This document shows, piece after piece, positions 27,104 to 36,913 of a DNA stretch of 64,000 bases (positions are counted from its first letter, which is position 1; each line of letters starts with the position of its first letter). The stretch lies in NCBI GenBank assembly GCA_028868535.1, contig JAGWUH010000009.1, positions 1 through 64,000 of the forward strand, written 5' to 3'. Made by a program: the position numbers and the translations under genes. The notes under the pieces were generated by a model. That model was not told where the DNA came from. It saw only the letters and a program-made list of their open reading frames with translations, and searched no databases. Source of the DNA: Sphingomonadales bacterium. Its GTDB lineage: Bacteria; Pseudomonadota; Alphaproteobacteria; Sphingomonadales; Sphingomonadaceae.

Positions 27104-28336
27104 TCACCGCGGGCGCTTCATCGCCATGACCGACGCGGCATTGCCGCCCTCGCCCAGCAGCGCCGCGATCGTTTCCAGCCAGGGCCGCGCGTGGTCGAGG
27201 TAGTGCAGGTAGCCCTCGCACAGCCAGTTGAGCCCGGGTTCGCCGTCGCGCGTCGCCAGGAAGCGGTGCTTCGGGCAGCCGCCCCAGCATAGATCGAGTT
27301 GCGGGCAGGCGCGGCACTGGGCCGGCAGCGTGTCGCGCTTGGCCGTGCCGAACGCCTGCTGCCGGCTCGATTCGACCATCGCCGCCAACGGCGTTTCCGC
27401 GAGATTGCCGAGACGGTATTCGGGATAGACGAAGTGGTCGCAGGAATAGACCGCGCCGTCGTGCTCCACTACCAGCGCGCGCCCGCAGGTGGGTTGGTGG
27501 ACGCAGACCACGCCGGGCGCGCCGACCAGCGCCGCCAGCGTCCATTCGAAGTTCATCACGAAGACCTTGCCGACGTCCTTGCGCCGCCACTCGTCGAACA
27601 CCGTCGCCAGGAACCGGCCCCAGGCACGCGGCTGCACCGCGAACGGGGCGATACCGCCGCCCTCCCCGCCCGAGGGTCCTTCGAGATCGAACCCGGCGTC
27701 GCGATAGGCGGGGCCGGCCAGCCGCTCCACAACGGGCGTGAATTGGATGTATTCCACCCCCTGCGCCTTCAACCAGCGGTAGACCGTCTGCGGCTGGCGC
27801 GAGGAATTGCGATCGACGCAGGCGAGCACGTTGAACGCGACGCCGTGGCGCTGCAACCGCTCCAGCGCCGCCATGACGAGGTGGTGCGACGGCGCGCCGG
27901 AGCGATAGCGACGGTGATGATCGTGGATTTCCTGCGGCCCGTCGAGGCTGAGGCCGACGAGGAACCGGTTCTCCGCCAGAAACCGCGCCCAGTCCTCGTC
28001 GATCAGCGTGCCGTTGGTCTGGAAGCTGTTCTCGATCGCGCGGCCGGCGCCATAGGCCTGCTGCAGCGCGACGGCCCGCTCGTAGAACGCGATCCCCAGC
28101 AACGTCGGCTCGCCGCCCTGCCAGGCGAACAGCACCGGCTGGTCGGCCGGCGTCGCGGCGATGGTCTCGCGGACATAGGCGTCGAGCACCGCCTCGGACA
28201 TGCGGCGGGTGGCGCGCGCATCGTGCAGAGCCTCCTTCTCGAGGTAGAAGCAGTACGTGCAGTCGAGGTTGCAAGCCGGGCCGCTGGGCTTGGCCATCAG
28301 GTGGAATCCGGTGGATGCGGCCGTGGCCATCGTCAT
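27104..28336 (-). CDS. Anaerobic sulfatase-maturase-type radical SAM/SPASM enzyme
   Basis: About 410 residues. The radical SAM cluster motif CNLDCTYCFY is near residue 24. The C-terminal SPASM region carries many cysteines (CVHQPTCGRALV, YSCDHFVYP, CRACPQLDLCWGGCPKH) for two more Fe-S clusters. anSMEs convert a sulfatase Cys or Ser to formylglycine. No sulfatase gene lies in this window, so the partner is elsewhere or the substrate differs. The start could be the ATG two codons later, which has better GGAG spacing. Confidence 0.9.
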   Translation of the reverse strand: MTMATAASTGFHLMAKPSGPACNLDCTYCFYLEKEALHDARATRRMSEAVLDAYVRETIAATPADQPVLFAWQGGEPTLLGIAFYERAVALQQAYGAGRAIENSFQTNGTLIDEDWARFLAENRFLVGLSLDGPQEIHDHHRRYRSGAPSHHLVMAALERLQRHGVAFNVLACVDRNSSRQPQTVYRWLKAQGVEYIQFTPVVERLAGPAYRDAGFDLEGPSGGEGGGIAPFAVQPRAWGRFLATVFDEWRRKDVGKVFVMNFEWTLAALVGAPGVVCVHQPTCGRALVVEHDGAVYSCDHFVYPEYRLGNLAETPLAAMVESSRQQAFGTAKRDTLPAQCRACPQLDLCWGGCPKHRFLATRDGEPGLNWLCEGYLHYLDHARPWLETIAALLGEGGNAASVMAMKRPR

Positions 28337-28565
28337 GTTCTCCGATCGACCGCCGGAATAGCCGCGACCGGGCCGCGAAGGCGAGACAAAACGGCCGGGT
28401 GATGGCGCGAGGCTCGCAATCCGCGGTGAGTCGACGCAGTCTGGCGCAAACAGGGGACAGGGTGCCGGCCGATGATGCGCATGCTGCTGTCGATGACGAT
28501 TCTCGCAAGGACGGTGGCATCGAGACACCGGTCCGGAGCAACTCGCGGGCCGCCCATCCCCAGCT

Positions 28566-28593
28566 CAAGTAGCGGGGCGCAAGTAGCCGGGCG
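28566..28593. repeat. 14-bp tandem duplication in the gene-free stretch 28337-28695
   Basis: CAAGTAGCGGGGCG is followed directly by CAAGTAGCCGGGCG (13 of 14 identical). It lies between the divergent maturase and SDR genes and could be a direct-repeat regulator site. The rest of this roughly 360-base gap shows no gene or clear promoter. Confidence 0.4.
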
Positions 28594-28695
28594 GCGCCAC
28601 GCGATCATCGCAGGGGCGCGCTTGCCAAGCGCGGATGGATAGTGTTCGCTCTCTGGAAACTAGGCCCCCGTCGCGGGCCGGACAGGAGGGACGTC

Positions 28696-29490
28696 GTGCA
28701 GGATATTCTCGATCTCGGCGGGCAGGTCGCGCTGGTCACCGGGGGCGGCCAGGGCGCGGGGCGCGGCATCGCGCGCATGCTGGCGGGGCATAACGCCCGC
28801 GTCGTCGTCAATGATTTCGTGCTCGACCGGGCCGAGGCCGTGGCGCAGGAGATCCGCGACGCCGGGGGCGAGGCGGTGGCGGTCCAGGCCGATGTCGGCG
28901 ATCTCGAATCGGTGCGCGCCGCCGTGGCGAAGGCCGAGGCCGCGGTCGGCACGGTGACGCTGCTCGTCAACAACGCCGGCATGGCCGGTCCCAACGCGCA
29001 GATGGGCTATGCCAAGCCGTTCTGGGAGTCGGACCCGGCGGAGTGGGACCGCTACTTCCACACCAACACCTTCGGCGTGCTCAACTGCTGCCATGCGGTG
29101 CTGCCCGGCATGGTCGCGGGCGGCAAGGGCCGCATCGTCACGATCGTTTCCGATTCGGGCCGCATCGGCGAACCGCGGCTGTCGGTCTATGCCGCGGCCA
29201 AGGCAGCGGCCGGGGGCTTCGTGCGTTCGATCGCCAAGGAGGCCGGCCGCTATGGCGTGACCTGCAACGCGATCTCGCTGTCGACGCTGGCACCACCGCT
29301 GGAGGGTGATGCGCTCGCCGAATTCATGGCCAGCGACCGCGTCAAGGCGCAGCTGTCGCATTACGTGATCCGTCGCTTCGGCCAGCCTGACGACGTCGCG
29401 GCGATGGCGCTTTTCCTGTGCTCGGACGCGGCCGGATGGATCACCGGGCAGACTTATCCGGTCAACGGCGGCTATACCTTCGCCGTCTGA
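28696..29490 (+). CDS. Short-chain dehydrogenase/reductase
   Basis: A 264-residue classical SDR. It has the Rossmann motif TGGGQGAGRG, NNAGMAG, a catalytic Ser (SDSGRIG), YAAAK and a conserved C-terminal FLCSDAAGWITGQTYPVNGGYTF typical of FabG-like proteins. The GTG start has AGGAGG six bases upstream; the longer ATG frame adds 18 unrelated residues. The substrate is unknown. Confidence 0.9.
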   Translation: MQDILDLGGQVALVTGGGQGAGRGIARMLAGHNARVVVNDFVLDRAEAVAQEIRDAGGEAVAVQADVGDLESVRAAVAKAEAAVGTVTLLVNNAGMAGPNAQMGYAKPFWESDPAEWDRYFHTNTFGVLNCCHAVLPGMVAGGKGRIVTIVSDSGRIGEPRLSVYAAAKAAAGGFVRSIAKEAGRYGVTCNAISLSTLAPPLEGDALAEFMASDRVKAQLSHYVIRRFGQPDDVAAMALFLCSDAAGWITGQTYPVNGGYTFAV

Positions 29491-29534
29491 ACCCGGCCGC
29501 CACGGCGCAATGGCCTGGTCCCGCCGAGCCCGGC

Positions 29535-30365
29535 TCAGGGCCGGCTTGACGCTCCCTTGGCCAGTTCCGCCTGCTCCGCCGCAGCCACGGCGGTCTGGTC
29601 GCGCGGCACGATGGCGTGGGCCAGAACCGTCTCCGCGCGATTGTCCACGCCGTTGATCATCCGCGCCCGCTCGAGGTTGCCGGGGGTACTGACGATCCAC
29701 ACCGGCCCGTTGGCGATGTTCTCCAGCCCCTCGCGCGCCACCGTCTCCGGCGGCTCGGCAAGATCGACCGGCATTCCCAGCCGCGCCATTGCCGGCGTGG
29801 CGGTGAAACCGATGTTGAGGTGCAGCACGTCCACCCCCAGCGGTTTCATCTCGCCCCACAGGGCTTCGGAGAAGATGCGGCTGAACGCCTTGGCGCCGGT
29901 ATAGGCGGCGAGCGTGGGGGAACCGAGATAGCTCGACAGCGAGCCGCCGAGAATGATGCCGCCACGCCCGCGCTTCGCCATCAGCGCGCCGTAGTGGCGG
30001 GTAAAGTTGGCTTGCCCCATCACCGTGATCTGCAGCACGCCGTTGGTGACCGCCTCGGGCAGTTCGACGAACCGCCCACGGGTGTCGTTGGCGCCGGCGT
30101 TGTAGACCAGCAACCCGACCTCGATGTCGTCGGTCACCTCGCGCACCTGGTCCAGCACCGCGGGGTCGGCCAGGTTGGCCGAAATCGTGCGGACCTCGGC
30201 GCCACCCGCGCGCAGTTCCGCCGCCAGTTCCTCCAGCGGCCCCGGTTTGCGCGCCAGCAAGACCAGCTTGAACCCGTCCGCCGCCAGCATCCGCGCGAAC
30301 GCCGCGCCCACGCCTTCCGAGCCGCCCACGATCAAGGCCCAGGGGCCGTATTTCTGCACGTCCAT
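29535..30365 (-). CDS. SDR family oxidoreductase (IclR-linked)
   Basis: A 276-residue SDR with GGSEGVGAAFA for cofactor binding, YNAGAND, a GGSLSSYLGSP catalytic Ser region and YTGAKAF. The start MDVQKYGPW has GGGAGA six bases upstream. It is transcribed away from the IclR gene across a 299-bp region with inverted repeats, so it is a likely target of that regulator. The substrate is unknown; related proteins act on steroids or acyl chains. Confidence 0.88.
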   Translation of the reverse strand: MDVQKYGPWALIVGGSEGVGAAFARMLAADGFKLVLLARKPGPLEELAAELRAGGAEVRTISANLADPAVLDQVREVTDDIEVGLLVYNAGANDTRGRFVELPEAVTNGVLQITVMGQANFTRHYGALMAKRGRGGIILGGSLSSYLGSPTLAAYTGAKAFSRIFSEALWGEMKPLGVDVLHLNIGFTATPAMARLGMPVDLAEPPETVAREGLENIANGPVWIVSTPGNLERARMINGVDNRAETVLAHAIVPRDQTAVAAAEQAELAKGASSRP

Positions 30366-30586
30366 CGTCTTCTCCCTTCGTCTCGCGCTACGGCTGTGGT
30401 GCGCGCTCAAGCTCTCGTGCTTCCAGCGCGCGCCCGGCCCGGAACAGCCGCCCGGCACACTCTCACGGGTCCTCGCGGGCGGCGAAGGTGGCGATCACCA
30501 CTTTGTCCTGCGGCGGAGCCTCGCGGTGGCGCATACGCCGGCGCACGCGATGTCTTCTGCCGCCGTATCCACGAATCGCCCTCCAT

Positions 30587-30627
30587 TCATTCCAATAATG
30601 GAATAAAACTTGTCATTTCTGGAATGA
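30587..30627. promoter_or_regulatory. IclR-type operator candidates in the divergent SDR-iclR region
   Basis: ATTCCA-ATAA-TGGAAT (30589-30604) is a perfect palindrome. TCATTCCA (30587-30594) is also the exact inverse of TGGAATGA (30620-30627). TGGAA-type half-sites resemble those bound by IclR proteins. The stretch is AT-rich compared with its surroundings. Confidence 0.5.
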
Positions 30628-30664
30628 TGGGCAAATTGCAGCCGACCTGTCAACCGGAGTTCCC

Positions 30665-31558
30665 GTGCCCGATCCCTCCAACCCGACCAACCGCGTCATG
30701 GACGTGCTCAACTTCCTCGCCGCGCATCCAACGGAACGGTTCTCGCTGGCAGAGATCGCGCGCCATGTCGGCCTGTCGAACGGCTCGGCGCATCGCCTGC
30801 TGACGACGATGGCCGCACGCCGCTTCCTCGCCCGGCACGAGCGCCACCGCACCTATTCGCTCGGACTCGCGCTGGTCGCCATCGGCCAGGCTGCGATCGA
30901 GCAGCATCGCGGCATCGACATCGCGCGGCGCGAACTGGCCCGGCTCGCGCTCGAACTCGGGGTCCAGTGCAGCGCCAACGCGCTGGTCGACGGAGAGATC
31001 GTGGTGCTCGCGCGGGAAGGCACGGCGCGCTCGCAACTCGGCCTGACCCGCGTCGGCGAACGCCGGCCGCTACTGCCTCCCGTCGGCCTGTGCCACGTCG
31101 CCTGGAGCGGACCGGCGGCGATCGACACCTATCTCGCCGCGGCCCGCCCGCACCTCGACGATGCACTGTTCGGACGTCTCGCCGAGGCGATCGCGCTGGT
31201 GCGCCGCCGGGGCTTCGCGATCGCCGCCAAGGGGCTGCGCGCAGCGCTCGGCCACGACGCCACCTGGCTGCCCGTCGACCAGGTCCGCGACGCCGCGTAC
31301 TGGAACGCGGTCTTTGCGATGATCGGTCAGCTCAGCCCGGGCGAGATCCAGGCGTTCGACCTTGCCGAAGCGGCGGCGGCCGGTGTCAGCCACATATCGG
31401 CGCCGGTGTTCGCGCCGTCCGGGTCGGTCGCGTTCCAGCTGGTGATGAGCGGACTTCCGAGCGACCTCACCGCGGGCCAGATCGCCGGCCATGTCGAGCG
31501 TCTCTGCGCCACCGCCGCCCAGATAACCTCGGAAACCCACGGCCGCGCACCGGACTGA
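30665..31558 (+). CDS. IclR family transcriptional regulator
   Basis: A 297-residue regulator: winged helix-turn-helix (about residues 8-65, SLAEIARHVGLSNGSAHRLL) and an IclR effector domain (about 80-290). The GTG start has GGAG six bases upstream. Divergent from an SDR gene, the usual autoregulatory layout; the ligand is unknown. A 17-base copy of its start recurs 963 bases downstream. Confidence 0.93.
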   Translation: MPDPSNPTNRVMDVLNFLAAHPTERFSLAEIARHVGLSNGSAHRLLTTMAARRFLARHERHRTYSLGLALVAIGQAAIEQHRGIDIARRELARLALELGVQCSANALVDGEIVVLAREGTARSQLGLTRVGERRPLLPPVGLCHVAWSGPAAIDTYLAAARPHLDDALFGRLAEAIALVRRRGFAIAAKGLRAALGHDATWLPVDQVRDAAYWNAVFAMIGQLSPGEIQAFDLAEAAAAGVSHISAPVFAPSGSVAFQLVMSGLPSDLTAGQIAGHVERLCATAAQITSETHGRAPD

Positions 31559-31669
31559 CCGGCCGCCAAACGGAACGAAACGAGGCCAAGGCCGTTGTTC
31601 CGGCATAGACCCTGGCTAAACTGGGCCGTGCCCGATCCCTCCGCAGGCAGGCTCCGCGGGAGATGATCG

Positions 31670-33163
<1,494 letters not shown>

Positions 33164-33164
<1 letters not shown>

Positions 33165-33928
33165 TGCGCATCCTCCTCACCAACGACGACGGCATCCATG
33201 CCCCGGGTCTCGACGTCCTCGAAGCCATCGCCCGCCCCCTGTCGGACGACATCTGGATCTGCGCCCCGTCGGAGGAACAGTCCGGTGCCGGCCATTCGCT
33301 GACGCTGACCCGCCCGGTCCGCCTGCGCGAACACGGGCCGCGCCGCTTTTCGGTCAGCGGCACGCCGACCGATGCGGTGACGATGGCGCTCAAGCGCCTG
33401 CTCCCCGCGGCGCCCGACCTGATCCTTTCCGGCGTCAACCGTGGCGCCAACCTCGGCGATGACGTCACCTATTCGGGCACCGTTTCCGCCGCACTCGAAG
33501 GCGCGCTCGCCGGAATCCGCTCGATCGCGCTCAGCCAAGTCTATGCCAAGGAGGGCATGGCCGATACCGTGCCTTTCGACGCCGCGGCGCACTGGGGCGA
33601 ACAGGTGCTGCGGCCGCTGCTCGATGCACCGTTCGCGCCGCGCACGCTGGTCAACGTCAATTTTCCCCCTATAAGCGCGGAAGCGGTGAAGGGAATTCGC
33701 GTGGTTCGCCAAGGGTTTCACGACTATGCGCGCGGCTCCGTGGTCGAGGGGACGGACCCGCGCGGCTACCGCTATTTCTGGTTCGGCCTGCACGGGATCG
33801 AGCATACCCCGGGCCATGCCTCGGACCTCGAGGCGATCGCCGATGGCTATGTCAGCGTCACCCCGCTCCACCTCGACCTGACGCACGAGGCCTCGCTTGC
33901 CGCGCTTGCGGCCCGGTTCGACGGGTGA
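33164..33928 (+). CDS. surE: 5'/3'-nucleotidase SurE
   Basis: Metal-dependent survival phosphatase acting on nucleoside monophosphates. The 254-residue product starts MRILLTNDDGIHAPG with the metal-binding Asp pair, then APSEEQSGAGHSLT and SGVNRGANLGDDVTYSGTVSAALEG, all diagnostic. The start overlaps the serS stop, and its own stop overlaps the next GTG (GTGA), giving a coupled serS-surE-nlpD-like operon. Confidence 0.97.
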
Positions 33929-34863
33929 AGGCCGGTCTCGCCGCACTGGCGCTGGCGCTGCTCGCCGCGCCTCCCGGTCCGGCAGGCGCGCGCGAAAAGC
34001 CTGCTGCCGCAAAGCCCGCCGCATCGGCGAAGAAGCTGTCCCGCACCGCCCCTAAGCCCGCGCCCACGGTCGATGACGATGTCCCCGCCCCGGACGCGGA
34101 AACGATCCACATCGTCAAGCCGGGCGAAACCCTGGGCGGCATTGCCCAGCGCGCGAAAGTGCCGCGCGTGCTGATTGCCGAGGCGAACCACCTGGCCAAG
34201 CCGTGGAAGGTCCATGCCGGCCAGAAGCTGCGGCTGCCGCGGACCCGCCACCACATCGTCAAGGCGGGCGAGACCGGGTTCGACATCGCCTATCGCTATG
34301 GCGTTCCGTTCAATGCGATCGCCGTCGCCAACGGCCTGGCACCGCGCGCGGTGCTCAAGCCCGGGCAGGACCTGCTGATCCCGACGATCCTGGCTCCTGC
34401 CACGCCTGCGCCCGCTGCGGCTTCCGCTGCCACGGCCACCATCGATGCCGCTGACGAAGCCCCGGCGGCAAAACCTGCGGCCCGCGCAGGATTCGTCTGG
34501 CCGCTCGACGGCAAGGTCCGCCGCGGCTTCACCCCGCGCACCAGCGCCGGCTACCACGACGGCATCGACATCGTCGCCGATCCCGGTTCGCCGGTGCGCG
34601 CCGCCGCCGCCGGCACGGTGATCTTCGCAGGCCGCGAACCGAAGAGCTTCGGCAACCTCGTCGTCATCCAGCACGACAACGGCTGGCAATCCGCCTACGG
34701 TTTCCTTGGCCGGATCACCGTCGCCAAGGGCGATGCGATCCGCAAGCGCGAGCGGCTCGGCCTCGTCGGCCGCACCGGCAAGGCGACCCGCGACGAGCTC
34801 CACTTCGAACTGCGCAAGGCCAACCAGCCGCTCGACCCGCTGGCCCAGTTGCCGTCGCGCTGA
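33925..34863 (+). CDS. NlpD-like LysM/LytM (M23) protein
   Basis: A 312-residue envelope protein: signal peptide (AALALALLAAPPGPAGA), Ala/Lys/Pro linker, two LysM-type segments (HIVKPGETLGGIAQRAKV and HHIVKAGETGFDIAYRYGV), and a LytM domain (about residues 185-312) ending LHFELRK...DPLAQLPSR, close to E. coli NlpD. The first metal His/Asp is kept (YHDGID), but the HxH motif reads ELHF, so one ligand is lost. It may activate amidases rather than cut. surE-nlpD linkage matches enterobacteria. Confidence 0.9.
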   Translation: MKAGLAALALALLAAPPGPAGAREKPAAAKPAASAKKLSRTAPKPAPTVDDDVPAPDAETIHIVKPGETLGGIAQRAKVPRVLIAEANHLAKPWKVHAGQKLRLPRTRHHIVKAGETGFDIAYRYGVPFNAIAVANGLAPRAVLKPGQDLLIPTILAPATPAPAAASAATATIDAADEAPAAKPAARAGFVWPLDGKVRRGFTPRTSAGYHDGIDIVADPGSPVRAAAAGTVIFAGREPKSFGNLVVIQHDNGWQSAYGFLGRITVAKGDAIRKRERLGLVGRTGKATRDELHFELRKANQPLDPLAQLPSR

Positions 34864-35131
34864 TCCTCCCCCGATCCGGGGATGGCGCCACGATGCGCCC
34901 CGCCGCATCCCATCGCTGCGACCCACCAGGCCGCCCCGCCTCGCGCGGGGGGACCTGCCCTGCGGCCCGGATGACCTTTCCCGCAAGGGGCCGCTCGTCC
35001 GGGCCGGCTTTTCCCCGGCCGCTCCGCCGTGCAATCGGATGCGTTTCACAATGTTGCATTAACTCCATTTTTTGCAGGTCCAGCAAGGGCTTGGGCGTAC
35101 ATCGGCAACACCATCCATCCGGAGAATGCCG

Positions 35132-35707
35132 ATGCGCCTTACCACGATGACCAATCCTGGCCCTGCGGCCGCCGCCGTTCTCGCCCTCCTGGCGATCCCC
35201 GCCCAGGCCCAGCAGCCGGCTGCCGCAGCCGCGCCGGCCAGTGCCACGGCGCTCCGCACGATCATTCTGCCGGCCGGGATGGACATCGCGATCACGCCCG
35301 ACGAGGCACTGTCGAGCAAGTGGCTGAAGACAGGGGACAGCATCACCTTCACCACGCTGAACCCCGTGATCGCCGAAGGCGCGGTGTTGATCCCGCGCGG
35401 CACGCACGGCGTCGGCACCGTCGTCTATGCCAGGAAGACCGGGGCGTTCGGCCGCAGCGGCAAGCTCGACGTCAGTTTCCAGGCGCTGACGCTCAAGGGC
35501 TTTCGGATCCCGCTCGAAGGACGCTACTCGACCAAGGGGGAAGGCAACGCCGGCGCCGTGATCGGCGCCTGGGCCGCGATCGGCGTACTCGGTGGGGCGG
35601 TGGTGCACGGTCACAGCGCGCGGGTCGAAGATGGCGAGGCGCTCCACGCCCGCACCGTGCAGAGCCAGGCCTTCGTGGTGCGCGCGCCCGTCGTCGCAGC
35701 GCGCTGA
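35132..35707 (+). CDS. Exported protein of unknown function
   Basis: A 191-residue protein with a signal peptide (PAAAAVLALLAIPAQAQ). The mature part has LPAGMDIAITPDEALSSKWLKTGD and GAVLIPRGTHGVGTVVYARKTGAFGRSGKLDVSF, a pattern of beta-rich envelope proteins that resembles the TrbI/VirB10 fold only loosely. A later Gly-rich helix (GAVIGAWAAIGVLGGAVVHG) could enter a membrane. GGAG seven bases before ATG 35132 sets the start. The upstream gap (34864-35131) holds no gene. Confidence 0.7.
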   Translation: MRLTTMTNPGPAAAAVLALLAIPAQAQQPAAAAAPASATALRTIILPAGMDIAITPDEALSSKWLKTGDSITFTTLNPVIAEGAVLIPRGTHGVGTVVYARKTGAFGRSGKLDVSFQALTLKGFRIPLEGRYSTKGEGNAGAVIGAWAAIGVLGGAVVHGHSARVEDGEALHARTVQSQAFVVRAPVVAAR

Positions 35708-35775
35708 ACCGGCATGCCCGCCGGAGGTAACGGCAGGTAGTTGCGGTCGCGCGGCGAACGTGCGCGTCCGCCGGC

Positions 35776-36180
35776 TCACTCATCGAATGATGCGAGGATC
35801 GGACAAGGGCCGGAGGTGCCCTTGCCGCACTCCGCCGCCAGCCGCTTCAACGAGTCGCGCGCGCGCTGAAGTTGAGCGATCTTCTCGTCCAGTGCGGTCA
35901 CCCTGGCGCTGGCGAGTTCGCGCGCCCGGCGGCGGTCTTCGCCGGCGTCGAGGTCAAGGAGTTCCCTGATTTCCTCGAGCGTGAAGCCGGCGGCCTGGGC
36001 CTGCCTGATGAAATGCAGGCGCCTGAGATCGTGGGCGCCATAGCGGCGCACCTCGCGATCGCGCGCCGGAGTCTGCAGCAGGCCGCGGCGCTGGTAGTAC
36101 CGGATCGTTTCCACCCCGACGCCGGCGGCGGCGGCAAGCTTCCCGATCGTGAGCGATTGCGCGGCTTGACTCTGTACCAT
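35776..36180 (-). CDS. MerR family metal-type regulator
   Basis: A 134-residue MerR protein: winged helix (LTIGKLAAAAGVGVETIRYYQRRGLL), a long coiled coil, and a C-terminal pair of cysteines (AECGKGTSGPCPILASF) at the metal-loop position of MerR, CueR and ZntR. The residue matching MerR Cys82 is Arg, so classic three-cysteine Hg binding is unlikely; Cu/Ag-type or another metal is possible. Its ATG lies inside the operator palindrome and has no Shine-Dalgarno, so an upstream start (36219) is an alternative. It diverges from a Cys-rich peptide gene. Confidence 0.9.
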   Translation of the reverse strand: MVQSQAAQSLTIGKLAAAAGVGVETIRYYQRRGLLQTPARDREVRRYGAHDLRRLHFIRQAQAAGFTLEEIRELLDLDAGEDRRRARELASARVTALDEKIAQLQRARDSLKRLAAECGKGTSGPCPILASFDE

Positions 36181-36196
36181 GGTACGGAGGTTATAC
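36166..36196 (+). promoter_or_regulatory. MerR-type promoter with 19-bp spacer
   Basis: TTGACT, a 19-bp spacer and TTATAC point toward the Cys-rich peptide. The spacer holds the dyad CTGTACCATGGTACGGAG, matching the CTCCGTAC-N4-GTACGGAG pattern of mercury-type MerR operators except at one base. The over-long spacer is the hallmark of promoters that MerR proteins activate by DNA distortion. The dyad also contains the ATG assigned to the MerR gene. Confidence 0.85.
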
Positions 36197-36238
36197 GGTG
36201 ATTCGCTCACCCAGAGCAACGAAAGATGGAGACGTCAC

Positions 36239-36343
36239 ATGAGCGAAATGAAGACCACGGACGAGCGGACCTGCAAGTGCGGCTGCGCCACCGGAACCGG
36301 CTGCCGCTGCAACCCGTGCACCTGCAAGAACTGCAACTGCTGA
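36239..36343 (+). CDS. 34-residue metallothionein-like cysteine-rich peptide
   Basis: Too short for the ORF track. ATG 36239 follows AAAGATGGAGACGTC, where GGAG gives a ribosome site. The peptide has nine cysteines in 34 residues, in CxC and CxxC spacing: TCKCGC, then GCRCNPCTCKNCNC at the end, with no aromatic residues. That is a metal-thiolate composition. It is shorter than known bacterial SmtA or MymT metallothioneins and I do not recognise the family. The MerR promoter directly upstream predicts metal-induced expression. Confidence 0.8.
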   Translation: MSEMKTTDERTCKCGCATGTGCRCNPCTCKNCNC

Positions 36344-36437
36344 GGACGACGCACCCCCGCCCCGTGGGCGGGGGTGCTGGTCCGATGGCCGCACCCGGCT
36401 GCAGGCAGCCCGGTCCGGCATCTCAGCGGCGCCTCGA

Positions 36438-36842
36438 CTAGCGCAGCGCCCAGAACACGGTGCCCATCGCCAGGTAGGCGACGAGCCAATAGCCGCAATC
36501 GACGGCGATGAAGCGACGGTCCGCGCCGGTGCGCAGGTAGCCCAGCGCCACCGCCGGCACCACGAACGCGATCGCCAGACCGCCCGATTGCATCCAGTAC
36601 AGCCACGGCTTCAGCGCCAGCTTGTCCGCTCCCAGCCGCGCGTAATTGTGGCCCAGCATCGCCGCCGCCAGCAGCATCACCACCAGCGAGATCGCATAGC
36701 TCTGGGGCGGCCGCCGGCCGGCCGGGTCAGCGCCCGCCAGCAGCGGCTTGCCGGTGCCGAAGATCACCCCGTGCCAGACGATGCCGATCGCCACCGCGAG
36801 GTTCGCCGCCAGGAACACCGCCAGCCAGTTCACCGGACCCAT
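36438..36842 (-). CDS. DUF1761-like four-helix membrane protein
   Basis: A 134-residue integral membrane protein with four predicted helices: WLAVFLAANLAVAIGIVWHG, SLVVMLLAAAMLG, SGGLAIAFVVPAVALGYL and YWLVAYLAMGTVFWAL. The opening VNWLAVF...VWHGVIFG fits DUF1761. No function is known. It diverges from rimO, with 71 bases between starts. Confidence 0.75.
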   Translation of the reverse strand: MGPVNWLAVFLAANLAVAIGIVWHGVIFGTGKPLLAGADPAGRRPPQSYAISLVVMLLAAAMLGHNYARLGADKLALKPWLYWMQSGGLAIAFVVPAVALGYLRTGADRRFIAVDCGYWLVAYLAMGTVFWALR

Positions 36843-36900
36843 TGCCGTCTCCCGTCATGCCTTCGCGCGCGGGAGTAGCGCGAAACCCGCGCAAGGTGTA

Positions 36901-36913
36901 GGGGCGCAGCCCC
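36901..36913 (+). promoter_or_regulatory. Hairpin covering the rimO ribosome-binding site
   Basis: GGGGC-GCA-GCCCC ends on the base before the rimO ATG. The only purine-rich ribosome-site candidate (AGGGG) is in its 5' arm, so a folded hairpin would hide it. Confidence 0.35.
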
